From the NCBI RefSeq assembly GCF_019904175.1, contig NZ_CP061913.1, positions 2,294,001 through 2,358,000 on the forward strand: a DNA stretch of 64,000 nt. The letters run 5' to 3'. This document shows, piece after piece, positions 42,132-52,559 of the stretch. Both the position numbers and the translations under genes were made by a program. The first letter of the stretch is position 1, and the number at the start of each line of letters is the position of its first letter. Under the pieces are notes generated by a model. The model saw nothing but the letters and a program-made list of their open reading frames with translations. It did not search any database and was not told where the DNA came from. This stretch comes from Dactylosporangium vinaceum. Its GTDB lineage: Bacteria; Actinomycetota; Actinomycetes; Mycobacteriales; Micromonosporaceae.

Positions 42132-42446
42132 CTACAGGAAGTCCGTGAACCCCGGACGGAAGCGGTCGTCCGGCTTCCCGATTGTGGTGAACGCGAGCCC
42201 ACCCCGGGGTTCGACGCCGGGCAGATGTTCGATCATGCGATCGTGCTCAATCACACACGACAATGCCTGCGTCAGGTCGGACTCGAGCTGGTGGACCGCC
42301 TCGTCGAGGTCCTCCTCCCGCCGTGACCAGTCGATATCTGCCTCCCGCAGCTGCTGGCCGGCCAGTTTTGCAATGGCCTGCGGATCGGTGACCGCAACCT
42401 CCAGGCGGCAGTAGATCTGCATGATGAGCGGTTCCGTGAGCCCCAT
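42132..42446 (-). CDS. Hypothetical protein, about 104 aa
   Basis: I do not recognise this protein. It is acidic and probably mostly helical in the middle (LAGQQLREADIDWSRREEDL, AVHQLESDLTQALSCVIEH) and ends GKPDDRFRPGFTDFL. The start is unclear: ATG 42446 or ATG 42422, neither with a strong ribosome site. The region upstream (42440-42540) is clearly less GC-rich than its surroundings and may hold promoters for this gene and the divergent one. Confidence 0.55.
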   Translation of the reverse strand: MGLTEPLIMQIYCRLEVAVTDPQAIAKLAGQQLREADIDWSRREEDLDEAVHQLESDLTQALSCVIEHDRMIEHLPGVEPRGGLAFTTIGKPDDRFRPGFTDFL

Positions 42447-42604
42447 TGCAAGAGAATTGCACATGCTCCATACCGCACCATAGAAAGTGCAGATGAATTT
42501 ACAACTTGGCAATGAGAGGTAGCCCTGGCGGTTATGGGTGAAAGATTCGTGGTGATCCCGTGGAGGCGGCGCTCGAAGCCGATCGCGGCGGGCAGCATCG
42601 GGCC

Positions 42605-43336
42605 GTGCCTTCGACGCTGCCGACCCACCCTCTCGCGGTCCTGCCGCTGAAGCTCTGGAAGCCCCGCTGGTTCGACGGGGTCGCCCTGGCCACCGGCGCA
42701 TGCGCGCCCGACTTCGCCTACGCCCTCGACGGGCCCGGCATCCTCATCCCCAGCCACACGATCGCGGCCCTGTTCTGGTGGAGCCTGCCGACGGCCGTCG
42801 TCGTCGCGCAGCTGTGCCGATGGGGCGCGCCGGCCGTCGCCGCCAACCTGCCGCCGTGGTTCCACGTCCGCGACTTCGGCGTGCTCGGCCGGGTGCGGCA
42901 CCGCTGGTGGATCACCGCGTCCTCGGCGCTGCTGGGCGCGGTCAGCCACCTGCTGTGGGACCTGGTCACCCACCCCGGGCCGGTCGCCGCCTGGTGGCCG
43001 ATCCGCGAGGCCAGCGACGCCGCGGCCGTCGTCCTGATGCCTGTCTTCTTCCTGTACGTCGCGGTGCGGCGCAAGCTGCGCGAGTGGCACGGGGAGCCGC
43101 CGGCGCTCACGGCGCGCCCGGGGCGGTTCTGGGGTGCGACGGCCGCGGTGCTCGGCGCCGGGTGCGCGCTCACGCTGGCGCTCGGTGATCGCGAGTACTA
43201 CACCGGGCACGTGCACGTCTTCCTGGTCCGGCTCATGGTCGCCGGGGCGCTGGCGCTGCTGGCCGGAGCGCTCGCCGTACAGTCGCAGCGTGCTGACGAC
43301 CGAGCGCCTCGTGCTGCGGCCCTTTCGCGCCGCTGA
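42605..43336 (+). CDS. DUF4184 family membrane protein
   Basis: A 243-residue membrane protein starting MPSTLPTHPLAVLPLKLWKP, with LATGACAPDFAYALDGPG and ALLGAVSHLLWDLVTHPGPV; the His/Asp pattern (THPLAVLP, PDF, SHLLWDLVTH) is the DUF4184 signature and resembles membrane metal-dependent hydrolases. Five or six helices can be read. GTG 42605 was preferred because the family starts here; GTG 42560 is possible. Its 3' end overlaps the GNAT gene by 47 bp. Confidence 0.78.
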   Translation: MPSTLPTHPLAVLPLKLWKPRWFDGVALATGACAPDFAYALDGPGILIPSHTIAALFWWSLPTAVVVAQLCRWGAPAVAANLPPWFHVRDFGVLGRVRHRWWITASSALLGAVSHLLWDLVTHPGPVAAWWPIREASDAAAVVLMPVFFLYVAVRRKLREWHGEPPALTARPGRFWGATAAVLGAGCALTLALGDREYYTGHVHVFLVRLMVAGALALLAGALAVQSQRADDRAPRAAALSRR

Positions 43337-43835
43337 TGCCCCTGTGCTGTCCGCTTACCGGTCGGATCCGGCGATCGCGCGGTACCAGGGCTGGGACGCG
43401 CCCTTCGCGTTGGCGGCGGCCGAAGCCTTCGTGGCCGGGCTGGACGGGCGCGATCCGCGGGCCGAGGGATGGTTCCAGTACGCCGTCGAGCGTGCGGCCG
43501 ACGGCGTGCTGCTCGGCGACGTCGGCGTCAACCGGCACGACGAGGGGCGGCAGGCCGAGATCGGGTTCACGCTGGCCGCCGGGCACCACGGGCGGGGCTA
43601 CGGGGCCGAGGCCGTGCGCCGGGTCGTGCACTTCCTGCTGGCCGAGGAGGGGCTGCACCGGGTGCACGCCTCGGTCGACGGGCGCAACGGCCCGTCGGCC
43701 CGGCTGCTGGAGCGGGTCGGCTTCCGCCGCGAGGGTCTGGAGCTGCAGAGCCAGTGGTGGAAGGGGGAGTGGACCGACGACCTGCGCTACGCCGTGCTGG
43801 CCAGCGAGTGGTCCTCGGTCCGGGCCGGCTCCTGA
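43290..43835 (+). CDS. GNAT-family N-acetyltransferase (RimJ/RimL-like)
   Basis: The 181-residue product starts MLTTERLVLRPFRAADAPVL, the classic opening of RimJ/RimL-type acetyltransferases, with acetyl-CoA motif LAAGHHGRGYGAEAVRRVVH and GPSARLLERVGFRREGLE. TACAGT sits 6 nt before the GTG, the same arrangement as before the ATP-grasp gene, so a leaderless start is predicted although it lies inside the DUF4184 gene. It overlaps the convergent ctaA gene by 49 bp. Confidence 0.88.
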   Translation: MLTTERLVLRPFRAADAPVLSAYRSDPAIARYQGWDAPFALAAAEAFVAGLDGRDPRAEGWFQYAVERAADGVLLGDVGVNRHDEGRQAEIGFTLAAGHHGRGYGAEAVRRVVHFLLAEEGLHRVHASVDGRNGPSARLLERVGFRREGLELQSQWWKGEWTDDLRYAVLASEWSSVRAGS

Positions 43836-44707
43836 GCGCTCGCGGCCGTCACCCGGGCCAGGAGGTTCAGCGTCGCCGTCCACACCAGGCAGGCGCCGAG
43901 CATGTGCAGGATGACGACGGGCCAGGGCAGGCCGGTGAAGTACTGCACGAACCCGACGACGCCCTGCGCCAGCTCGACGGCCACCAGGATCGCCGCCGCC
44001 CGCGTGACCCGCAGCGGTGCCCCGAGCGCGCGCAGGCCGAACCACATGGCCACGGAGAGCCCGACGAGCACGAAGACCACGTCGGTGTGCAGCTGCGACA
44101 CCGACTCCGGATCGAACCCGGTGCGCGCGGCCTTGCTGTCACCGGAGTGCGGTCCACTGCCGGTGACGACCGTGCCCAGGACGAGTACCCCCGCGGAGAT
44201 CACGGTGATGAGCACGCCGGCGCTGCGCATCGCCCGCGGCGCCGTCCACCGCGGCGACGCTTCGCGCGTGCGGTCCCACAGCGCGTAGGCCAGGGCGATG
44301 AGCACCATGGACAGCAGGAAGTGGGCCATCACGGTCCACGGGTTGAGCGCCATGCGCACCGTGATGCCGCCGAGAATCGCCTGCGCCGCGACCCCGGCGA
44401 GCACCAGCAGCGCCGGCCGCAGCGCGGTCCGCTGCCGCCACGCGGCGGCCAGGGCCAGGATGGCGAGCACGCTCACGACGCTCGTGAGCGTCCGGTTGCC
44501 GAACTCGATGAGCCCGCGGTTGCCCATCTCGGCCGTCGTGACGTACGAGTCGTCGGTGCACCGCGGCCACGTCGGGCACCCGAGCCCGGACCCGGTCAGC
44601 CGCACGAGCCCACCGGTGCAGACGATGCCGATGTTGGCCACGAGCGACGCGAGCGCCGCCCCCCGCAGCGTCCCGGGCCGCTCCAGCCACGCCTTGAGCC
44701 AGTTCAC
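43787..44707 (-). CDS. ctaA: Heme A synthase (COX15/CtaA)
   Basis: CtaA oxidises heme O to heme A in the plasma membrane. Eight membrane helices and the conserved His residues in GGLVRLTGSGLGCPTWPRC, FGNRTLTSVVSV, WTVMAHFLLSMVL and SQLHTDVVFVLVG/VILHMLGACLV are visible, and the Cys pair in GCPTWPRC is the extracellular disulfide seen in this class. Length is 306. TAGTAT lies 8 nt before the GTG. It is divergent from sufR with 136 bp between. Confidence 0.95.
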   Translation of the reverse strand: MNWLKAWLERPGTLRGAALASLVANIGIVCTGGLVRLTGSGLGCPTWPRCTDDSYVTTAEMGNRGLIEFGNRTLTSVVSVLAILALAAAWRQRTALRPALLVLAGVAAQAILGGITVRMALNPWTVMAHFLLSMVLIALAYALWDRTREASPRWTAPRAMRSAGVLITVISAGVLVLGTVVTGSGPHSGDSKAARTGFDPESVSQLHTDVVFVLVGLSVAMWFGLRALGAPLRVTRAAAILVAVELAQGVVGFVQYFTGLPWPVVILHMLGACLVWTATLNLLARVTAASAQEPARTEDHSLASTA

Positions 44708-44763
44708 GGGGCCCGATACTACGCCTCGCTATATATCGGGTCCCCAACGGGAGCCGCGGAGTT

Positions 44764-44843
44764 TGGTTAGGTTTACCTTTCGTGCGGTGGATCACCCGGG
44801 CGGTGGTTTGCCGTGGGTTCGCGATTTACGTAACGTTGGTGTT
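44764..44843 (+). promoter_or_regulatory. sufR promoter with palindromes
   Basis: TTGCCG (44808-44813), 17 bp, TAACGT (44831-44836), then GTG at 44844: a leaderless promoter for the suf operon. TTACGTAA (44826-44833) overlaps the -10 and could be the SufR site. Further upstream TTAGGTTTACCT resembles the left half of a DtxR/IdeR iron box, but the right half does not match. Confidence 0.45.
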
Positions 44844-45556
44844 GTGAAAAACGTGGAGACGGCTGCTGCGCTCGACATGCGCACCCGCGACCGCGTTTCC
44901 GAGCTGCTGCTGCAAGGTGCCGCGACCGCGACCGAGCTCGGGCAGATTCTCGGGCTGAGCCCGGCCGGCGTACGTCGCCACCTCGACGCCATGCAGGCCG
45001 ACGGGCTCGTCGAGTGCCGGGAGCGGCTCGAGCGCGGACCGCGCGGGCGGGGCCGGCCGGCGCGGGAGTTCCTGCTGACCGCGGCCGCGCGCGAGACGTT
45101 GCCGCACACCTACGACGGCCTGGCCTCCTCCGCGCTGCGCTGGATCGCCGAGCACGGCGGGCCGGCGGAGGTCGCCGCGTTCGCCGCCGCCCAGGTGGAG
45201 GGGCTGGAGGAGCGCTGCAAGGCGGCCATGGCCGAGGCCGGGTCCGACCCGCTCGCCCGGGCCGAGGCGCTCGCCCGGGCCCTGACCGCCGAGGGTTACG
45301 CTGCCGGCGCGACGGCGATCGCCACCGGCGGGCAGCTGTGTCAGCACCACTGCCCGGTGGCCCACGTGGCCGCGGAGTTCTCCCAGCTGTGCGAGGCCGA
45401 GACCCAGGTGATCTCGCGTCTCGTCGGCACGCACGTCCAGCGGCTCGCCACCATCGCCAATGGCGACGGCGTCTGCACCACCCACATACCGGCGACCCAT
45501 CATGTTTCAGCTCCAGGTCAGACCGGAGCCCGTCCAAGTAGGCAAAGGATCGTGAG

Positions 45557-45560
<4 letters not shown>
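44844..45560 (+). CDS. sufR: Iron-sulfur-sensing transcriptional regulator SufR
   Basis: SufR is an autoregulatory repressor of the suf operon that carries a 4Fe-4S cluster. The 238-residue product has an N-terminal winged helix ([20 protein letters not shown]) and the C-terminal cysteines in [21 protein letters not shown] plus [11 protein letters not shown] 44844 was chosen from the leaderless promoter; ATG 44877 is an alternative. The stop overlaps the sufB start (ATGA). Confidence 0.93.
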
Positions 45561-46959
<1,399 letters not shown>

Positions 46960-46963
<4 letters not shown>

Positions 46964-48099
46964 CCGCCCCTGCACTTGTCCCCCCGAAGACCCGGGCGCA
47001 GCAGGTCCGAAGCTTCGACGTCAACGACTTCCCGGTGCTCACCGGCCGGGAGGAGGAGTGGCGCTTCACGCCGCTCAAGCGTCTTCGCGGGCTCGACGCC
47101 TCGGTCTCGACGATCTCGGTCGCTCCGAAGATCTCCGTCTCCGAGCTTCCGGCCGGCGTCACCGTCTCGACCATCGACCGCAGCGATCCGCGAGTCGGCT
47201 CGGCGCTGACGCCGTTCGACCGGATCAGCGCGCTGGCGGCCGGCTCGGCCACGGAGGCGCTGCTCATCGCCGTGTCCGCCGATGCGATTCTCGACGAGCC
47301 GGCGGTGGTACGGCTGGTCGGTGATTCGGTCGACGCCTCGTTCGGCCACACTGTGGTGGAGGTGGGCCGGTTCGCCGAGGCCGTCGTGGTGCTCGAGCAG
47401 ACCGGAACTGTCACCCTGGCCGACAACGTCGAGGTGCTCGTCGCCGACGGCGCGAAGCTGACGTTCGTCACCGTCACGGACTGGGCCGCGGACGCCGTCC
47501 AGGCCCAGCACGTGCGCTTCCGCATCGGCCGCGACGCCAGGGTCACGCACGTCCAGGTGACCCTCGGCGGCGACCTGGTGCGGCAGTACACGAGCGTCGA
47601 CTACACCGGCCGCGGCGGCGAGATCGAGGCCTACGGGCTGTACTTCGCCGACGCCGGCCAGCACCTCGAGCACCGCCTCCTCGTCGACCACTCGGTGCCG
47701 GACTGCCGCAGCTACGTCGCCTACCGCGGCGCGCTGCAGGGCGCCGACGCGCACACGGTGTGGGTCGGCGACGTGCTCATCCGCGCGGAGGCGACGGGCA
47801 CCGACACATACGAGATCAACCGGAACCTGGTGCTGACCGACGGCGCCCGGGCCGACTCGGTGCCCAACCTCGAGATCGAGACGGGCGAGGTCGCCGGGGC
47901 CGGGCACGCGTCGGCCACCGGCCGCTTCGACGACGAGCAGCTGTTCTACCTGATGTCCCGGGGCATCCCGGACGAGCAGGCCCGCCGGCTCGTCGTGCGC
48001 GGCTTCTTCCACGAGCTGCTCGCGAAGATCCCGGTCGAGGAGCTGCGCGACCGCCTCGGCGCGGCCATCGAGGCCCGGCTGAACGAGGCCGGCGCCTGA
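46960..48099 (+). CDS. sufD: Fe-S cluster assembly protein SufD
   Basis: SufD pairs with SufB in the scaffold. The 379-residue product opens [20 protein letters not shown], contains a right-handed beta-helix core ([20 protein letters not shown]) and ends with the family's [24 protein letters not shown] overlap with sufB and TGATG overlap with the Rieske gene make it part of a tightly coupled operon. Confidence 0.96.
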
Positions 48100-48425
48100 T
48101 GATGCGTGTGTGCCCGGCGGCCCAAGTTGCCAAGGGTGAGGTCGTGCAGGTCACCGTCGAGGGGACCGAGATCGCGCTCGTCCACGCCGACGACGGCAAC
48201 TTCTACGCCGCCCGCGACGAGTGCTCGCACGCGGCTGTCGCGCTGAGCGAGGGCGAGGTCGAGGGCTGCACCCTGGAGTGCTGGCTGCACGGCTCGCGCT
48301 TCGACCTGCGCACCGGCGCCCCCAGCGGGCTGCCCGCCACCGAGCCGGTCCCGGTCTACCCGGTCGAGGTTCGCGACGGCGACGTCTACATCGACCTGAA
48401 CCCGAGCAACGGAGTTGTCAAGTGA
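48099..48425 (+). CDS. Rieske-type ferredoxin in the suf operon
   Basis: A 108-residue soluble 2Fe-2S protein of the non-haem-dioxygenase ferredoxin type: ECSHAAVALSEGEVEGCTLE followed by CWLHGSRFDLRTG gives the C-x-H / C-x2-H ligands. It probably supplies electrons for cluster assembly, as inferred from its place between sufD and sufC in actinobacterial operons. Start ATG 48099 overlaps the sufD stop; ATG 48102 is also possible. It ends in a GTGA overlap with sufC. Confidence 0.92.
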   Translation: MMRVCPAAQVAKGEVVQVTVEGTEIALVHADDGNFYAARDECSHAAVALSEGEVEGCTLECWLHGSRFDLRTGAPSGLPATEPVPVYPVEVRDGDVYIDLNPSNGVVK

Positions 48426-49195
48426 GCGAGCTTTCGATCAGCAACCTGCAGGTCTCGGTCAAGCTGCCCGACGGTGAGCTCAAGCCGATCCTCGCCGGCG
48501 TCGACCTGACCGTCCGGGCGGGGGAGACCCACGCCATCATGGGCCCCAACGGCTCCGGCAAGTCGACGCTCGCCTACTCGATCGCGGGCCACCCGCGCTA
48601 CGAGGTCACCGGCGGCTCGGTGACCCTCGACGGCCAGGACGTGCTGGCGATGAGCGTCGACGAGCGGGCCCGGGCCGGGCTGTTCCTGGCCATGCAGTAC
48701 CCGGTCGAGGTGCCCGGCGTGTCGGTGGCCAACTTCCTGCGGACCGCCAAGACCGCCATCGACGGCGAGGCGCCGAAGCTGCGCACGTGGGCCGGCGAGC
48801 TGCGCGGGGCCATGGAGAAGCTGCAGATGGACCCGGCGTTCGCCCAGCGCAACGTCAACGAGGGCTTCTCCGGCGGCGAGAAGAAGCGCCACGAGATCAT
48901 GCAGCTCGAGCTGCTCAAGCCGAAGATCGCGATCCTCGACGAGACCGACTCCGGCCTCGACATCGACGCCCTGCGCATCGTGAGCGAGGGCGTCAACCGG
49001 GTGCGCGAGCAGGGCGACACCGGCCTGCTGCTCATCACGCACTACACGCGGATTCTGCGGTACATCAAGCCGGACTACGTGCACGTCTTCGTCGGCGGCC
49101 GGATCGTCGAGGCGGGCGGCTCGGAGCTGGCCGAGCAGCTGGAGACGACCGGTTACGAGCGCTACCTCGCCGGTGCCGGCCCGGCCTCGCTGTAA
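48422..49195 (+). CDS. sufC: Fe-S cluster assembly ATPase SufC
   Basis: SufC is the ABC-type ATPase that drives the SufBCD scaffold. Walker A GPNGSGKST, the SufC-specific LFLAMQYPVEVPGVS, signature FSGGEKKRHEI and Walker B AILDETDSGLDIDAL are intact in 257 residues. The GTG overlaps the Rieske gene stop, and sufS starts 10 bp after its end. Confidence 0.97.
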   Translation: MSELSISNLQVSVKLPDGELKPILAGVDLTVRAGETHAIMGPNGSGKSTLAYSIAGHPRYEVTGGSVTLDGQDVLAMSVDERARAGLFLAMQYPVEVPGVSVANFLRTAKTAIDGEAPKLRTWAGELRGAMEKLQMDPAFAQRNVNEGFSGGEKKRHEIMQLELLKPKIAILDETDSGLDIDALRIVSEGVNRVREQGDTGLLLITHYTRILRYIKPDYVHVFVGGRIVEAGGSELAEQLETTGYERYLAGAGPASL

Positions 49196-49205
49196 GGGGT
49201 TTCAC

Positions 49206-50468
49206 ATGACCGCCCTGGACGTCGAGTCGCTCCGCAAGGACTTCCCGATCCTCGACCGCACCGTCAACGGCAAGCCGCTGGTGTACCTCGACTCGGGCAA
49301 CACCTCCCAGAAGCCGCGCCAGGTGATCGACGCCGTGCGGGAGCACTACGAGCGGCACAACGCCAACGTGGCCCGCTCCGTGCACACGCTCGGCACCGAG
49401 TCGACGGAGGCATACGAGGGGGCGCGCGAGCGGATCGCCGCCTTCATCGGGGCCCCGTCGCCGACCGAGCTCGTGTTCACGAAGAACTCGACCGAGGCCA
49501 TCAACCTGGTCGCGCACTCGTTCGGCGCGGGCTCCGCCCTGGGCGGGACCGACGACCCGCGCTTCCGCCTCGGCCCCGGCGACGAGATCGTCGTGACCGA
49601 GATGGAGCACCACTCGAACATCGTGCCGTGGCAGCTGCTCGCGCGGCGCACCGGCGCGACACTGCGCTGGTTCGGCCTGACCGACGAGGGCCGCCTGGAC
49701 CTGTCGAACATCGACGACCTGATCAACGAGCGCACGAAGCTCGTCGCGGTCGTGCACTACTCCAACATCCTGGGCACGATCAACCCGGTCGAGCTGCTCA
49801 TCGCCAGGGCCCACGCGGTCGGCGCGCTGGTCCTGCTCGACGGCTCCCAGTCCGTCCCGCACGTCCCGGTCGACGTGGCCGCGCTCGGCGCCGACTTCGT
49901 GGCCTTCACCGGCCACAAGATGCTCGGCCCGACCGGCATCGGGGCGCTCTGGGCCCGCTACGAGCTGCTCGACGCCATGCCCCCGTTCCTCGGCGGCGGC
50001 TCGATGATCGAGACGGTGTCCATGACCGGCACGACGTTCATGCCGCCGCCGGCCCGCTTCGAGGCCGGCACCCCGCCGATCGCCCAGGCCGTCGGTCTGG
50101 GCGCGGCGGTGGACTACCTGGTCGACGTCGGCATGCCGAACGTGGTGGCGCACGAGAAGCTGCTCACCGCGTACGCGTTGGACGCGCTCGGGTCGTTGGG
50201 GTACATCCGGATCATCGGCCCTTCCGACACGGTGGACCGGGGCGCGACCATCTCGTTCACCGTCGACGGGGTCCACCCCCACGACGTGGGGCAGATCCTC
50301 GACGACGAGGGCGTGCAGGTCCGGGTCGGCCACCACTGCGCCCGCCCCACGTGCGTCCGCTTCGGCGTGCCGGCCACGACCCGGGCGTCGTTCTACCTGT
50401 ACACGACCACCGAGGAGATCGACGCCCTCGTCCGCGGGGTCGAGCGGGTCCGGAAGGTCTTCGCCTGA
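49206..50468 (+). CDS. sufS: Cysteine desulfurase SufS
   Basis: SufS is the PLP enzyme that takes sulfur from cysteine for cluster building. The PLP Lys is in FTGHKMLGPTG, the cofactor-stacking His in TEMEHHSNIVPWQ, and the active-site Cys in VRVGHHCARP. Length of 420 is typical of group II desulfurases that work with SufU. Its stop overlaps the sufU start (TGATG). Confidence 0.97.
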   Translation: MTALDVESLRKDFPILDRTVNGKPLVYLDSGNTSQKPRQVIDAVREHYERHNANVARSVHTLGTESTEAYEGARERIAAFIGAPSPTELVFTKNSTEAINLVAHSFGAGSALGGTDDPRFRLGPGDEIVVTEMEHHSNIVPWQLLARRTGATLRWFGLTDEGRLDLSNIDDLINERTKLVAVVHYSNILGTINPVELLIARAHAVGALVLLDGSQSVPHVPVDVAALGADFVAFTGHKMLGPTGIGALWARYELLDAMPPFLGGGSMIETVSMTGTTFMPPPARFEAGTPPIAQAVGLGAAVDYLVDVGMPNVVAHEKLLTAYALDALGSLGYIRIIGPSDTVDRGATISFTVDGVHPHDVGQILDDEGVQVRVGHHCARPTCVRFGVPATTRASFYLYTTTEEIDALVRGVERVRKVFA

Positions 50469-50935
50469 TGCAGATCGACCAGCTGTACCAGGAGATCATC
50501 CTGGACCACTACAAGCACCCGCACGGCCGTGGCCTGCGCGAGCCGTTCGACGCCGAGGCGCACCACGTCAACCCGACGTGCGGCGACGAGGTCACCCTGC
50601 GCGTGCTGCTGAAGGCCGGCAGCGTCGCCGACGTGTCCTACGAGGGCATGGGCTGCTCCATCAGCCAGGCGGCGGCGAGCGTCCTCTACGACCTGGTGAA
50701 GGGCGCGACGGTCACCGACTCCCAGCGCCGCCAGGAGGCGTTTGCCGAGCTCATGGCCGGCCGTGGCCAGGTCGAGCCGGACGAGGCGGTGCTGGAGGAC
50801 GCGGTGGCGTTCGCGGGCGTGGCCAAGTATCCGGCGCGCGTGAAGTGTGCCCTGCTGCCCTGGATGGCCTACAAGGACGCCCTGGCCCGGGCGTCCGCTG
50901 ATTCTGATTCTGGTGCATCTGAGGAGAAGGCATGA
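50468..50935 (+). CDS. sufU: SufU, zinc-dependent sulfur acceptor
   Basis: SufU takes the persulfide from SufS. The three Cys ligands lie in VNPTCGDEVTL, YEGMGCSISQAA and ARVKCALLPW, with the insertion between them that separates SufU from IscU. The product has 155 residues with a flexible Ser/Asp-rich tail. Overlaps sufS and sufT. Confidence 0.95.
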   Translation: MQIDQLYQEIILDHYKHPHGRGLREPFDAEAHHVNPTCGDEVTLRVLLKAGSVADVSYEGMGCSISQAAASVLYDLVKGATVTDSQRRQEAFAELMAGRGQVEPDEAVLEDAVAFAGVAKYPARVKCALLPWMAYKDALARASADSDSGASEEKA

Positions 50936-51261
50936 CAGCCGCGCTGGCCGACATCGAAGAGGCGATGAAGGACGTCGTCGACCCCGAGCTGGGCATCAAC
51001 GTCGTCGATCTGGGCCTCGTGTACGGCATCCACGTCGACGAGGAAGAGAACATCGCCACCCTGGACATGACCCTGACGTCGGCGGCCTGCCCGCTGACCG
51101 AGGAGATCGAGGACCAGGCCCGCAGCGCCCTCTGCACGGGCCCGGGCGGCGGCCTGGTCTCCGACATCCGCATCAACTGGGTCTGGCTCCCGCCGTGGGG
51201 CCCGGACAAGATCACCGACGAGGGCCGCGACCAGCTGCGCGCGCTGGGCTTCAACGTCTAG
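50932..51261 (+). CDS. sufT: MIP18/DUF59 family protein SufT
   Basis: SufT-type proteins help maturation or maintenance of Fe-S proteins. The 109-residue product shows VVDPELGINVVDLGLVYGIH and MTLTSAACPLTEEIEDQ with the conserved Cys, and ends WGPDKITDEGRDQLRALGFN. It is the last gene of the suf operon, with an ATGA overlap to sufU, and is followed by a hairpin. Confidence 0.93.
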   Translation: MTAALADIEEAMKDVVDPELGINVVDLGLVYGIHVDEEENIATLDMTLTSAACPLTEEIEDQARSALCTGPGGGLVSDIRINWVWLPPWGPDKITDEGRDQLRALGFNV

Positions 51262-51286
51262 CCCGCTCACCCCCTCCACTCCACTC

Positions 51287-51318
51287 CGCCCCGCCACCGC
51301 CTGCCGGTCGGCGGGGCG
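51287..51318 (+). terminator. Terminator of the suf operon
   Basis: CGCCCCGCC (51287-51295) pairs with GGCGGGGCG (51310-51318) across a 14-nt loop, 26 bases after the sufT stop. No T-tract follows. The palindromic element copy B begins 19 bases later and could back it up. Confidence 0.6.
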
Positions 51319-51336
51319 TCGTGCTCCCGCGATCCG

Positions 51337-51406
51337 CCGATATGTCGGGCGCTCACGCGCCACGCGAGCGCTCGACATATCGGACTTATCGCCTGACGGG
51401 GTATTC
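51337..51406 (+). repeat. Dispersed palindromic element, copy B
   Basis: Arms CCGATATGTCG (51337-51347) and CGACATATCGG (51373-51383) with inner arms GCGCTC/GAGCGC give an 18-bp stem, then GACTTAT and CGCCTGACGGGGTATTCGG. The layout matches copies A and C. It lies between the convergent suf operon and oxidoreductase gene. Confidence 0.75.
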
Positions 51407-51449
51407 GGGCCGGTAGTCCCCACCGCGTGCTATGTCGGTTCTGGCGGCG

Positions 51450-52526
51450 CTACTCGCCGACGATCTGGTACTCGCCCCCGCACGCCTCGGCGAGGGTCGG
51501 GCCGAACAGCGCCGCCGGCGTGTACGCGCCCGGCTTCCCGGCCCCGTCGAGCAGGAGGCGGACCACCTCGGCCGGGACCGTGCCCGTCCAGAGCTGCGCC
51601 TCGCCGACGCGCAGCCAGCCCTCGCGGACGCTGCCGTCGGCCCAGTGGGCGACCGCGTGGCCCCAGGAGTGCTCGCGGGGCTTCGGCCTGGGCTTTGTCG
51701 ACACGGCGGCCAGGCGGCGGCGGGCGAACGAGCGGACCGGGCCGAGCGCCAGCAGGGCCGTCGCCACCGGCAGCACCGCGCGGGCCACGGGCGACGCCGG
51801 GGCCTCGCTCGACGCCGACACGACGTCGGGTGCGCCGCTGGCCCGCTGGGCCGCCATCAGCTCGCCCAGCGGCATGCCCGCCGTGGTGACGCTCGAGCCG
51901 TCGGGCAGGACCAGGTGCAGGGGCTCGGCGGCGAGGCGGGCGGGGACGAGGCGGCCGGAGCGGTACCGGCGGCCCTGGAACCGCCCGCCGCCCGCGAGCC
52001 CCGGCAGGCCCTCCACGATCGTGCCGGCCAGCGCGTCGCCGACCACGCCGCCCTCGCCGGCCAGGGACGGCACCATGTCGACCCGGACCCGCAGCGGCGC
52101 CGGCCGGCCCTCACAGAGCTTCACCACGACGCTTTCGGTGGCGGTCACGCCGAACCCCGCGCCGGTGACGGCGGTGCGCCCGGCGGACGCGAACGCCGGG
52201 CCCCGCTCGAGCGTGGCCGCCACCGCCGCCAGGTCGTTGGCCAGGTCCAGGTAGTGGGTGTGCGGCAGGCACGCGTCGAGCAGCGGCCCGGCCGTCTCGA
52301 TGAACGGGCCGATGGTGTTGACGACCACGGCGGGCCGCTCGCGGCGGATGGCGTCGGCCGTCGCCGGCACCGAGCCCGCCACCACGGTGCGCGCCCCGTC
52401 CGCCGCCGCCCGCAGCCGCTCCGCGTCGCGCCCGACAAGCACCGGCTCGATACCCCGGTGCCGCAGCTCGCCGGCGATCGCGCGCCCGCTGCGGCCGGTA
52501 CCGCCCAGAATCCACACCTCAGTCAT
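51450..52526 (-). CDS. Saccharopine dehydrogenase-like NAD(P)-binding oxidoreductase
   Basis: The 358-residue product begins MTEVWILGGTGRSGRAIAGE, a Rossmann dinucleotide motif, with VVNTIGPFIETAGPLLDACL and HYLDLANDLAA, as in saccharopine-dehydrogenase-like and trans-acting enoyl-reductase-like proteins. The C-terminal part contains GHAVAHWADGSVREGWLRVG. The substrate is unknown. It is divergent from tetR, and its promoter (ATGACA - 17 bp - TATGGT on the minus strand) overlaps twin operators, so it is almost certainly the TetR target. Confidence 0.82.
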   Translation of the reverse strand: MTEVWILGGTGRSGRAIAGELRHRGIEPVLVGRDAERLRAAADGARTVVAGSVPATADAIRRERPAVVVNTIGPFIETAGPLLDACLPHTHYLDLANDLAAVAATLERGPAFASAGRTAVTGAGFGVTATESVVVKLCEGRPAPLRVRVDMVPSLAGEGGVVGDALAGTIVEGLPGLAGGGRFQGRRYRSGRLVPARLAAEPLHLVLPDGSSVTTAGMPLGELMAAQRASGAPDVVSASSEAPASPVARAVLPVATALLALGPVRSFARRRLAAVSTKPRPKPREHSWGHAVAHWADGSVREGWLRVGEAQLWTGTVPAEVVRLLLDGAGKPGAYTPAALFGPTLAEACGGEYQIVGE

Positions 52527-52559
52527 GGCACAGCTCCGCCCTGGTGCAGCGCTCGTCCC

